64,000 nt of DNA, from the NCBI GenBank assembly GCA_020634435.1, contig JACKBS010000017.1, forward strand, positions 1-64,000. Direction: 5' to 3'. Positions 57,117-64,000 of this stretch are shown here, one piece after another. The position numbers were made by a program, and so were the translations under genes. The notes under the pieces are model-generated. The model saw only the letters and a list, made by a program, of their open reading frames with translations. It ran no database searches and was not told where the DNA came from. Numbering within the stretch: the stretch's first letter is position 1; the number at the start of each line of letters is the position of its first letter. Source of the DNA: Ardenticatenaceae bacterium. GTDB taxonomy: Bacteria; Chloroflexota; Anaerolineae; Promineifilales; Promineifilaceae.

Positions 57117-58079
57117 TTAGCCCCGGCGACGGCGTTCGCGGGTACGGGTTGGGGTAGGTTCCGCAACGGCCGTTTCGACAATTCGCCGTTCGGTAGGAGT
57201 ATTGGCCAGCGCTTCGGCCATGGCGGCTATGTGCGCCGGACTGCTGCCACAGCACGCGCCAATGATGCGTGCCCCGTAGTTGCGCACTTTGATGGCGTAT
57301 TCGGCCATTACTTCGGGCGTGCCGTTGTAATGCAAATGCCCGTGCACGTATTCGGGGATGCCCGCGTTGGACTTGGCGACAAAAGGATAAACCTGATTGG
57401 TCGCGTACATGGCCTGGATCACGCCTTCGATTTCGGCAGGGCCATTGCCGCAGTTGCCGCCCAACGCCGCAAGGTTCATGGCGCTGAGTTCGGCATACGC
57501 CTGGGCCGGGGTGACGCCCATCATGGTACGGCCGTTTGTGTCGAAGGTCATTGTGGCCACAATGGGCAAATCGGTGGCCTGGCGGCAGCCTTCCACCGCC
57601 GCACGAACCTCACTGATATCGCTCATTGTTTCTACCCAGAGCACATCCACGCCCCCGGCAGCCAATCCGGCTGCTTGCTCGGCAAAACCGGCTACGGCAT
57701 CATCGTAATTTAGCGCACCAACCGGCTCCATAATTTCGCCTGTCGGGCCAAGCGAACCGCCTACCGCCACCGGATGATCGGCGGCGTCCGCTTCGGCGCG
57801 CGCCAGTTCCGCAGCGGCTTTGTTCAGCTCAAAGACCCGATCTTGTAGATTGTGCAGCTTCAGGCGGAAGCGCGTGCCACCGAAGGAGTTTGTCAAAACA
57901 ATCTGGGCCCCGGCCTCGATATAGCCGCGATGCACGGCGCGGATGCGGTCGGGATGCAAAACGTTCCACATTTCTGGCGGGTCGCCCTGTTCTAGCCCCG
58001 CAGCCATGAGCATGGTGCCCATGCCGCCATCGGCGACGAGATAGTCGTTGGCTGCCAGCATTTGTTCAAGTTTGTTCAT
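57117..58079 (-). CDS. Homocysteine S-methyltransferase-like (Pfam S-methyl_trans) protein
   Basis: 320 residues from ATG 58077-58079 (GAGGT upstream). A TIM barrel with Zn-binding cysteines in AALGGNCGNGPAEIEGVIQA and ARIIGACCGSSPAHIAAMAE. Also DYLVADGGMGTMLMAAGLEQ, VLTNSFGGTRFRL and GGVDVLWVETMSDISEVRAA. It may use betaine, S-methylmethionine or a corrinoid protein as methyl donor or acceptor. The C-terminus is a basic tail (TRTRERRRRG). Paired with DUF1638 in one unit, it resembles methylamine/betaine-type methyl transfer modules, but the substrate is not shown by the sequence. Confidence 0.88.
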   Translation of the reverse strand: MNKLEQMLAANDYLVADGGMGTMLMAAGLEQGDPPEMWNVLHPDRIRAVHRGYIEAGAQIVLTNSFGGTRFRLKLHNLQDRVFELNKAAAELARAEADAADHPVAVGGSLGPTGEIMEPVGALNYDDAVAGFAEQAAGLAAGGVDVLWVETMSDISEVRAAVEGCRQATDLPIVATMTFDTNGRTMMGVTPAQAYAELSAMNLAALGGNCGNGPAEIEGVIQAMYATNQVYPFVAKSNAGIPEYVHGHLHYNGTPEVMAEYAIKVRNYGARIIGACCGSSPAHIAAMAEALANTPTERRIVETAVAEPTPTRTRERRRRG

Positions 58080-58271
58080 TGGTAACCTCATCTTGACGTA
58101 ATGGTGATACCTTTGGCCGAGGAGGCAGGAATTCCACAACCGGGCATCACAGTAGGTAGCTTATCGTTTTCTGCGTCCCTGTCAACCGCACAGCTGAGGG
58201 AATTTGACGTTTGTTTCCAAGCAAACTGCCTAAGTGTAAATGGTCTCGTGGATAGTTTTCTGGGGAAGATT

Positions 58272-58742
58272 TTAGCTGTTATGAGCTTGTAGCCGGGCTT
58301 GAATTTCGATGATTTGGTTGAGATGTTTGGTGTCGTGGTCTACCAGCAGCTGCACCATAAAGCGAAATTTGGTTTCGCCCAGAGTTTCATGCACCGCCGG
58401 GCGCTGCCAATCACCGGCTTTGCGGCTATGCAAAAAGGTGAGGGTTTGCTGGCGAGCGTCGTGAACGGCCGTTACCAATTCCCGTACAGATCGAGGTTCC
58501 GGTTCTGGTTTCGTTTCCGGGTGGAGGGTGGGCAGAAACGGCCGTTCCTCCGCCACAATTTTTTGCAGTCGGGCCAGGTACAGCTGTTCGATGGCCGTCA
58601 GGTGGGCCAGCACATCGGTAATGGACCAATTTTCAGGGGTAGGGCGTTGATGAACGGCCGTCTCCTCCGCCCGGCGTAGCATGAAGGCCAAATCTTTGGG
58701 CATGCTGGCCAGAGCGTCGAGGAGAATGGTACGTTTACTCAT
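58272..58742 (-). CDS. DinB-family protein (second copy)
   Basis: 156 residues. DinB_2-type motifs: WSITDVLAHLTAIEQLYLAR (first His), VTAVHDARQQTLTFLHSRKA, and FRFMVQLLVDHDTKHLNQII (His pair HDTKH). The three His fit a metal site. Only distantly like the DinB protein at 14885. Possibly a thiol transferase; function unproven. Monocistronic; start ATG 58740-58742. Confidence 0.85.
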   Translation of the reverse strand: MSKRTILLDALASMPKDLAFMLRRAEETAVHQRPTPENWSITDVLAHLTAIEQLYLARLQKIVAEERPFLPTLHPETKPEPEPRSVRELVTAVHDARQQTLTFLHSRKAGDWQRPAVHETLGETKFRFMVQLLVDHDTKHLNQIIEIQARLQAHNS

Positions 58743-58826
58743 GCTAGAGAGAGTGATCAGTGAAAAGTAAAAAGTGAAAAGTCAGAAAATGACTACTTTT
58801 CACTTATCACTTATCACTTTTGACTG
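58743..58826. repeat. GTGAAAAGT short repeats with inverted copies
   Basis: GTGAAAAGTAAAAAGTGAAA, then ACTTTTCACTTATCACTTATC. The direct and inverted copies can form a hairpin between the UPF0182 and DinB genes. Low-complexity intergenic repeat. Confidence 0.55.
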
Positions 58827-58827
58827 T

Positions 58828-61695
58828 CTACTCCGACTCCCCTGTCAGCTCCATCAACCGGGCCAGGTCGCTTTGCAGGGCGTCCAGTTCTGTGCCGTAG
58901 GTGGCCCAGTCGCCGCTGCGTTGGGCCGCCTGGGCCGCTTCAAAGTGAGCGTTGGCGGAAGCAATCAGCTCTTCCACGCTGGCATCGAGCGGCGCAGAGG
59001 GAACGGCCGGGGTGGTAGGAACGGCCGTATTGTCACCTTCTTCCACCGCAATTTCGCCCGGCGTTTCCAGCAGCAGGGCTGCCAGTGCCCGGTCCAGCGA
59101 AGTTTCCATGGCGATGCGCGTGTCCGTGGCCACAATCACCCGCTTTAGCTCTGGCAAAGCGCTGGTATCGGCTTTCAGGTAGACCGGTTCCACATACAAG
59201 AAGCTGTTGTTTAGCGGAATCACCAGCAGGTTGCCGCGGATGACGTTGGAACCACCCTGGTCCCACAGCGAGAACTGCTGCGAGATGCTTGGTTCCTGGT
59301 CAATGCGGCTCTCCACTTGCAGCGGACCAAAGACCAATTCCTGTTTGGGCAGTTCATAGACGACCAACTCGCCGTAATTTTCCGGGTCGTTGCGCACTGC
59401 CATCCAGGCAATCATGTTGTCTTTGCTCGTGGGGTTGAAGGGTTGAATGAGCAAATATTCCGATTCGGTAGCGCCGGGCAGCGGCATGGTGACGTAATAC
59501 GGCTCCATAAGCTGCTGGGCGCCATCGAAGATTTCTTGCGGGATTTGCCAGACGTCTTCCTGGTTGAAGAAAACGCGCACATCGGTCATGTGATAGCGCA
59601 AATATTGTTTTGCCTGAATGGTAAACAAATCTTCCGGGTAGCGCAGATGCGATTGCAGATTTTCTGGCATCTCACTCAACGGCTGGAACAGCCCAGGGAA
59701 TGCCCCACTGTACGATTGCACGATGGGGTCTTGCGTGTCGGCGATGTAGTAGTTGACGGTGCCGTTGTAGGCGTCAATCGTGATTTTGACCGAGTTGCGG
59801 ATGTAGTTGATGTCCGTTTGGGAATCCGGTGTGGCGTAAGGGAAGCGTGTGCTGTAGGTAAACGCGTCTTGAATCCAGAAAAGACGGCCGTCATCGGTCA
59901 GCACAATGTATGGGTCGCTATCCAACGCCAGGAAGGGCGTGATTTTTTGGATGCGCTCTTGAATCTGCCGGTGGATTTGCAGACGAGTCTGGGTATTGAT
60001 CTCATCGCTGAGCAGCACGTTGGTATCGCCCAGGCGCACGGCAAAAGCGAGCCGCTTCAGGGCGTTGTCGAGCGGGACGCCGCCGGTGCCTTCGTAGCTG
60101 GAATAAACGTTTTCGTTGCCGCTGGGATAGCTAAATTCGTCCCGATCGCTGCCGACAAACACTTCATCTTTGGTGAATTCGCCGTAGTAAATTTCTGGCT
60201 GGGTGACTTGCAGCGGAACGTTGCTCTCGGGCGGCAGGTTTTTGATGAAAAATTCGGGCTGACCATCGGCCGTAAAGCGATCGACGGGGTTCATGACGAT
60301 GCCGTAGCCGTGGGTGAATTCCAGCTTTTCATTGACCCAAGAGAGCGAGGGCAGCTTGCTTTTATCCAGCTCGCGGGTGGCCAGCATTACCTGCCGGACC
60401 TGGCCATCAATGACATAGCGATCAATGTCCACCTCGCCAAAAACGTAATACGGCCGTAACGCCTGAAGCTGCGTGTAGGTATCTTGAAGTGGTCGGTAAT
60501 CCCACAGGCGGATGTTGTTGAGGACGGCGCTGTTGGCGGCTACGTCACCCTGGTCAAGCGGGTCTATTTGCTCAAACTGGCGCACTTCGATTTTGTCCAG
60601 GTTAAAGCCCAGGCGCGTGTAGTCGATGTTGTATTGAATGTACGGCGTTTCACGCACCAGTTCGTTGGGTTCAACTTCGTATCGTTGCAGCAAAGCCGGG
60701 TAGATGCCGCCCACCAGCACGGTTGCTACTAGCCAAAGACCGGCGGTGATGAGCAACGGCCGTATGCTCAATTTAAACACGTTGTACAGCATCACGATGG
60801 CCGCCAACAGCATAAAAGCCATCTGCGCGTACAGCGCGTACAGCGAGGCGTTGATGTCTGTGTAGCTTGCGCCAGTCACCACGCCACGACCCGAATAATT
60901 CAGGTTAAAAATCTGGAACAGATAGCTAGTGGTCCATAGCAGCAAGATGAGGGCGGCCAACAGGGCCACATGCTGCCGCAAAATCACCGACTCCTGTGGT
61001 CGCCACTTGCCGCGTTGAATATCCACCACGTTGTTGACAGCGTAAATGGCCACCACCCCAATTAACGTTAGCAGCAGCAGGGAGACAATCCACTGTTGCA
61101 GCGCTTCGTAGACGGGCAGTTCAAACAGGTAAAAGCTGATGTCGCGGCCGAAGATGGGATCGGCCGTGCCAAACGGCACGCGGTTGAGGTAGAGCAAAAA
61201 CTCATCCCAGCGCACGGCGATGCTGCTGGCAAAGCCAAAGGCCAAGAAAATTGCGCCGCCGGTAATGAGCCAGCGAATGGCGCGAATCTGAAGGAAGCGC
61301 GGGTAAAACGGCGGCGTCGCTTTGCTGGCGCGCTGCCGGGCCAGGTGCCAATTGCCCCACAAAATGAGCAGAGCGATGATGAAAAAGGCCACAAAGCTGA
61401 AAAACTGGTAGCTGTAGCGGGTGAGCCAGACACTTTGGTAGTTGAGTTCATTGAACCAAAGCCAATCGGTATAAACGCCTACAATCCAGTTGATGCTGAT
61501 GAACAGCAAAAACAGAATACCAACAATCCACAAGGTGCGGTTGCTGCGGCGTGGCTGCTGGGGCCGATTGGGGAAGGGTGGGCGCTGGCCGCCGCCTTCA
61601 CCGCCTTCGTTGCCCTCGCCTTTGTTGCCTTCCCAGCCCGCTTCTTCCATTGCCCGGCGAAATACTTCTGGGATGTCCCAGTTATCACGACTCAT
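58828..61695 (-). CDS. UPF0182-family membrane protein
   Basis: 955 residues, the family's normal length. A disordered Gly/Glu/Pro-rich N-terminus (GNKGEGNEGGEGGG) is followed by seven transmembrane segments between about 53 and 340 (TLWIVGILFLLFISINWIVG; FFSFVAFFIIALLILWGNWH; and others). A large outer domain follows: RRPLQDTYTQLQALRPYYVF-like, TRELDKSKLPSLSWVNEKLE, FTHGYGIVMNPVDRF, IHRQIQERIQKITPFLALDS. The C-terminal part is acidic and Ala/Pro-rich. Function unknown; found mainly in Actinobacteria and Chloroflexota. Start ATG 61693-61695. Confidence 0.93.
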   Translation of the reverse strand: MSRDNWDIPEVFRRAMEEAGWEGNKGEGNEGGEGGGQRPPFPNRPQQPRRSNRTLWIVGILFLLFISINWIVGVYTDWLWFNELNYQSVWLTRYSYQFFSFVAFFIIALLILWGNWHLARQRASKATPPFYPRFLQIRAIRWLITGGAIFLAFGFASSIAVRWDEFLLYLNRVPFGTADPIFGRDISFYLFELPVYEALQQWIVSLLLLTLIGVVAIYAVNNVVDIQRGKWRPQESVILRQHVALLAALILLLWTTSYLFQIFNLNYSGRGVVTGASYTDINASLYALYAQMAFMLLAAIVMLYNVFKLSIRPLLITAGLWLVATVLVGGIYPALLQRYEVEPNELVRETPYIQYNIDYTRLGFNLDKIEVRQFEQIDPLDQGDVAANSAVLNNIRLWDYRPLQDTYTQLQALRPYYVFGEVDIDRYVIDGQVRQVMLATRELDKSKLPSLSWVNEKLEFTHGYGIVMNPVDRFTADGQPEFFIKNLPPESNVPLQVTQPEIYYGEFTKDEVFVGSDRDEFSYPSGNENVYSSYEGTGGVPLDNALKRLAFAVRLGDTNVLLSDEINTQTRLQIHRQIQERIQKITPFLALDSDPYIVLTDDGRLFWIQDAFTYSTRFPYATPDSQTDINYIRNSVKITIDAYNGTVNYYIADTQDPIVQSYSGAFPGLFQPLSEMPENLQSHLRYPEDLFTIQAKQYLRYHMTDVRVFFNQEDVWQIPQEIFDGAQQLMEPYYVTMPLPGATESEYLLIQPFNPTSKDNMIAWMAVRNDPENYGELVVYELPKQELVFGPLQVESRIDQEPSISQQFSLWDQGGSNVIRGNLLVIPLNNSFLYVEPVYLKADTSALPELKRVIVATDTRIAMETSLDRALAALLLETPGEIAVEEGDNTAVPTTPAVPSAPLDASVEELIASANAHFEAAQAAQRSGDWATYGTELDALQSDLARLMELTGESE

Positions 61696-62057
61696 TTTTC
61701 CATCCTCGTATCAATCGTAGAATCGTTCTTGGAATTTGAGGTCATCGCACAGCGTGGCGCTTTACTTGGTAAGCGGCCAACAATACCTTACTTGATTGGA
61801 AGGCCGCTTAGCGAATGGGCAGATTTCTCGTGGAAATCTTTTCTAAGAGGTCAATTTCAGGAACGGTTCCGAATCCATTTGTAAAAACACGAATTGTGGT
61901 CATTCCGGTTCGTGTTGGTTTGCTATACGTATTTTCCCCCAATTATGGCACAAAATGATTAAGCCGTAGTGAGAACGGCCGTATGCCCTTTATCGGTGGA
62001 AAGTAAGAAACGTATTCTACCAGATGTCTATCTAAAAAATGAATCGGGAGGCATTCA
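61696..62057. other. 362-bp divergent gap with two small inverted repeats
   Basis: TAAGCGGCC (61770-61778) pairs with GGCCGCTTA (61802-61810), and AACACGAA (61886-61893) pairs with TTCGTGTT (61909-61916). One ACGGCCGT lies near 61975. No gene is seen. Either repeat could be an operator for the divergent UPF0182 and PPOX genes. Confidence 0.45.
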
Positions 62058-62489
62058 ATGAAAAAGATGGATAAGGCGGAAGCGTACGAATTCCTGGCAA
62101 CGGGCACACGGACGGGTAAATTGGCGACGGTGCGTGAAGACGGCCGTCCGCATGTGGCCCCCATCTGGTTTGTGCTGGATGGAGATGATTTGGTCTTCAA
62201 CACATGGCACAGCTCAGTGAAAGGGAAAAATTTGGTAAGAGACGGCCGTATCGCTCTCACCGTCGATGAAGAAGTGGCGCCTTATGCCTTTGTGATAGTG
62301 GAAGGGACTGTAGAAATTACGGAGGATGACCCGGTAGAGAGCCTGAAGTGGGCCACGCTCATCGGAGCGCGCTACATGGGGGAAGATCAGGCGGAAGCGT
62401 TTGGCAAGCGCAACAGCGTGCCCGGCGAGCTGCTGGTGCGCATCAAAGTAGATAAAATTGTGGCCCAAAAAGAATTGGCAGCCTGGTAG
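62058..62489 (+). CDS. PPOX-class (pyridoxamine oxidase-like), probably F420- or FMN-binding protein
   Basis: 143 residues, split-barrel fold. It shows GTRTGKLATVREDGRPHVAP, WFVLDGDDLVFNTWHSSVKG (the S-x-K-xx-N cofactor loop) and VRDGRIALTVDEEVAPYAFV. The short form fits F420-dependent PPOX enzymes of Chloroflexota and Actinobacteria. Start ATG 62058 behind GGGAGG. The substrate is unknown; with the LLM protein at 10303 it hints at F420 use in this organism. Confidence 0.88.
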   Translation: MKKMDKAEAYEFLATGTRTGKLATVREDGRPHVAPIWFVLDGDDLVFNTWHSSVKGKNLVRDGRIALTVDEEVAPYAFVIVEGTVEITEDDPVESLKWATLIGARYMGEDQAEAFGKRNSVPGELLVRIKVDKIVAQKELAAW

Positions 62490-62520
62490 ACACGCTTATT
62501 GCCGCTCATCACGCTGCCCA

Positions 62521-62554
62521 AGACCTCTGAGGTTTAGCAAAACCTCAGAGGTCT
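62521..62554. terminator. Perfect bidirectional terminator
   Basis: AGACCTCTGAGGTTT (62521-62535) pairs exactly with AAACCTCAGAGGTCT (62540-62554), with an AGCA loop, between convergent genes. Confidence 0.8.
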
Positions 62555-62569
62555 CTATTCAGACGTTCG

Positions 62570-64000
62570 TTAACGAACAATCATGGGCAGGTATATGTCA
62601 AAAGGTGTTGCGTCAAACGTCAGCACCCAAAGCTCCCCATTGTGGATGTAATCTTCTGCGCCAAAGAAAACACGGCCGTTTAGCACCGTAAAGTCGTACG
62701 GTTCTGACCCCCAAAACGGATGGATATCTGCAACCAGATAGGTGCCAGCCTCTGTGCCGTCCGATGCCCATAACTCTTCCCCTATGGTGTCGTCGGAAAT
62801 AGCCGCAAACAGCACGATATTCCCTGACTCCCCAGCCAGGGGCGTAATGTAAAATGGGTAAGAGCTATCGGACAGATTGTTGGTGGTAAGGTCAGTGACT
62901 AGCTTGGTTCCGGCTGCGGTGCCGTCGCTGATCCACAATTCCTCGCCGTTGGCGTCGGTTCGGGCAGAAAAGAAGAGGGTGCCATTTACGGCCGTAAACT
63001 CGGCTGGATCAGAACCGTTTGGGCCACTGTTGATATCCTTTACCAGGCTAGTCCCACTTTCGGTGCCATCGGTCCGCCACAGTTCCGCGCCGACGCCATC
63101 TCCTTCAGCGGAAAAGTAGATCCAATTTCCAATCGCCGTAATATCGTACGGATAACTGTCGCCACTGCTGTTCAAATCTTTAATCATGTGCGTGCCCGCA
63201 GGGGTGCCATCGCTCACCCACAGCTCAACGCCGTGTGTGCCGTCATCGGGGGCAAAGTAGAGCAAGTTGCCCACCGCCTTCAGAAAGCTGAAGTAAGTAT
63301 CGGTTGCCGCCCCATCAATGTTTTTAACCAGCATGGTGCCGCCCACGGTGCCATCGGTGGCCCACAGCTCTTCGCCGTTGGTGCCATCGTTGGCTACAAA
63401 AAAGAGATGGGTGTCGGTAGCTTCTAGGAAGTAGGGATTGCCGCCATTGGCCCCACTTTGAATGTCGGCAAAGAGGCTGGTGCCGCTTGTCGTGCCGTCG
63501 GTGCGCCACAGTTCAGTGCCGTTGACCCCATCATTGGCGATAAAGTAGACGTAGTTGCCAAATGTGGTCAGCCCGGCCACGTCGGCCCCCGTTGCTCCGG
63601 GGTATACATCCTTTACCAACTGGGTACCGGCCGAGGTGCCATCAGTGATCCACAGCTCCAGCCCGTGCGTGACATCTTCTGCGCCAAACAGCAGCTTGTT
63701 GCCTAGTTGGGCAAACTGGGTGTAGTAGGTGCTGTTCAGCCCAGGCGTGATGTCCGCAAGCATGGTGGTGTTGGCCAGGGTGCCATCACTGAACCACAGC
63801 TCTTCGCCGTAGGTGTTGTCATAGGCTGTAAATACGAGGCCATCACCTAGAGGGGTCATGTGATCGGGCCAGGAGCCTTCGTTGCGCGTGCCGGGGATGT
63901 CTACCAGGACGGTTGTGCCCGCTTTGGTGCCATCGCTTTGGTACATCTCTGAGCCGGTGGTGGGGCCGAAGGCGGTGAAGATGAGCGTGTTGTTCCACTC
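62570..64000 (-). CDS. ELWxxDGT-repeat secreted protein, N-terminus beyond the window
   Basis: The minus strand stays open from the stop at 62570 to the right edge. The last 54 bases read EWNNTLIFTAFGPTTGSE in frame before the internal Met at 63946, so the true start lies outside. The protein is a string of about ten repeats of 45-50 residues, each with GxELWxxDGTxxGTxLVxDI (for example GEELWFSDGTLANTTMLADI, GLELWITDGTSAGTQLVKDV) and LGNKLLFGAED-type beta strands, a likely beta-propeller surface. It ends FDATPFDIYLPMIVR. Expected to be exported; the signal peptide would be upstream of the window. Role unknown, possibly adhesion. Confidence 0.9.
   Translation of the reverse strand, partial: EWNNTLIFTAFGPTTGSEMYQSDGTKAGTTVLVDIPGTRNEGSWPDHMTPLGDGLVFTAYDNTYGEELWFSDGTLANTTMLADITPGLNSTYYTQFAQLGNKLLFGAEDVTHGLELWITDGTSAGTQLVKDVYPGATGADVAGLTTFGNYVYFIANDGVNGTELWRTDGTTSGTSLFADIQSGANGGNPYFLEATDTHLFFVANDGTNGEELWATDGTVGGTMLVKNIDGAATDTYFSFLKAVGNLLYFAPDDGTHGVELWVSDGTPAGTHMIKDLNSSGDSYPYDITAIGNWIYFSAEGDGVGAELWRTDGTESGTSLVKDINSGPNGSDPAEFTAVNGTLFFSARTDANGEELWISDGTAAGTKLVTDLTTNNLSDSSYPFYITPLAGESGNIVLFAAISDDTIGEELWASDGTEAGTYLVADIHPFWGSEPYDFTVLNGRVFFGAEDYIHNGELWVLTFDATPFDIYLPMIVR

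Noticed and set aside
59317..60459. 380-codon plus-strand ORF opposite UPF0182
   Set aside because: Antisense shadow; the UPF0182 frame is full length with conserved segments.

Overview
The window looks like a chromosomal segment of a Chloroflexota bacterium, probably in or near the Anaerolineae/Ardenticatenia. This is inferred from the family mix: a SARP-NB-ARC-TPR giant regulator, a ba3-type oxidase, UPF0182, an ELWxxDGT-repeat protein ending in YLPMIVR, and LLM and PPOX-type F420-linked families. No rRNA or tRNA is present to settle it. GC is moderate to high. The palindrome ACGGCCGT is extremely frequent: I counted about 100 copies by eye, where roughly one is expected by chance. It is absent from the insertion-sequence region.

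Layout. 1-5.6 kb: the end of a secreted protein gene, a single-chain sensor kinase/response regulator, and gyrB followed by a terminator and a degenerate 20-nt repeat. 5.8-9.4 kb: a scrambled mobile region. An IS fragment is fused in frame to a broken pyrD, next to an unidentified membrane-protein fragment. An IS481-type element follows, interrupted by an IS5-type element with a textbook -1 slippery site. 9.5-25 kb: housekeeping and accessory genes (LLM oxidoreductase, DMT exporter, prolyl oligopeptidase, DinB protein, 1.1-kaa SARP regulator, flavin monooxygenase, S9 peptidase, nucleotidyltransferase with its wHTH regulator). 25-34.6 kb: an envelope or specialised glycan/lipid island on the plus strand: hexapeptide acyltransferase, GT2, radical SAM protein, O-antigen-ligase-like polymerase, SxtJ-like protein, carbamoyltransferase, DUF5989 and an Sfp-type phosphopantetheinyl transferase. 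34.6-37 kb: hydantoinase and a TauE exporter. 37-43.9 kb: a complete Mrp Na+/H+ antiporter operon (A-B fused, C, D, E, F, G) with a CaCA exchanger in the same unit.

44-56.4 kb is the respiratory core. It holds a putative structured RNA, YceI, an ATP-grasp ligase, a Crp/Fnr regulator, DUF3307, an Rrf2 regulator, two Sco proteins, a 42-residue CoxIIa subunit, CoxII, CtaB, CoxI, a lipoprotein cytochrome c, and a 747-residue fusion of cytochrome b, 2x[4Fe-4S] ferredoxin, MvhD-like domain and a C-terminal membrane domain. A perfect TGTGA-N6-TCACA box lies between the regulators and the oxidase genes. The fusion protein is the best candidate for a little-described system: it could link soluble low-potential electron carriers to the quinone pool or to the oxidase.

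56.5-64 kb: DUF1638 with a homocysteine-methyltransferase-type protein, a second DinB protein, UPF0182, a PPOX-family protein and a truncated ELWxxDGT-repeat secreted protein. Many gene ends carry strong inverted repeats, several of which belong to dispersed repeat families. Coordinates, codons and repeats were read directly from the sequence. Family names come from recognition of motifs, not from a database search.
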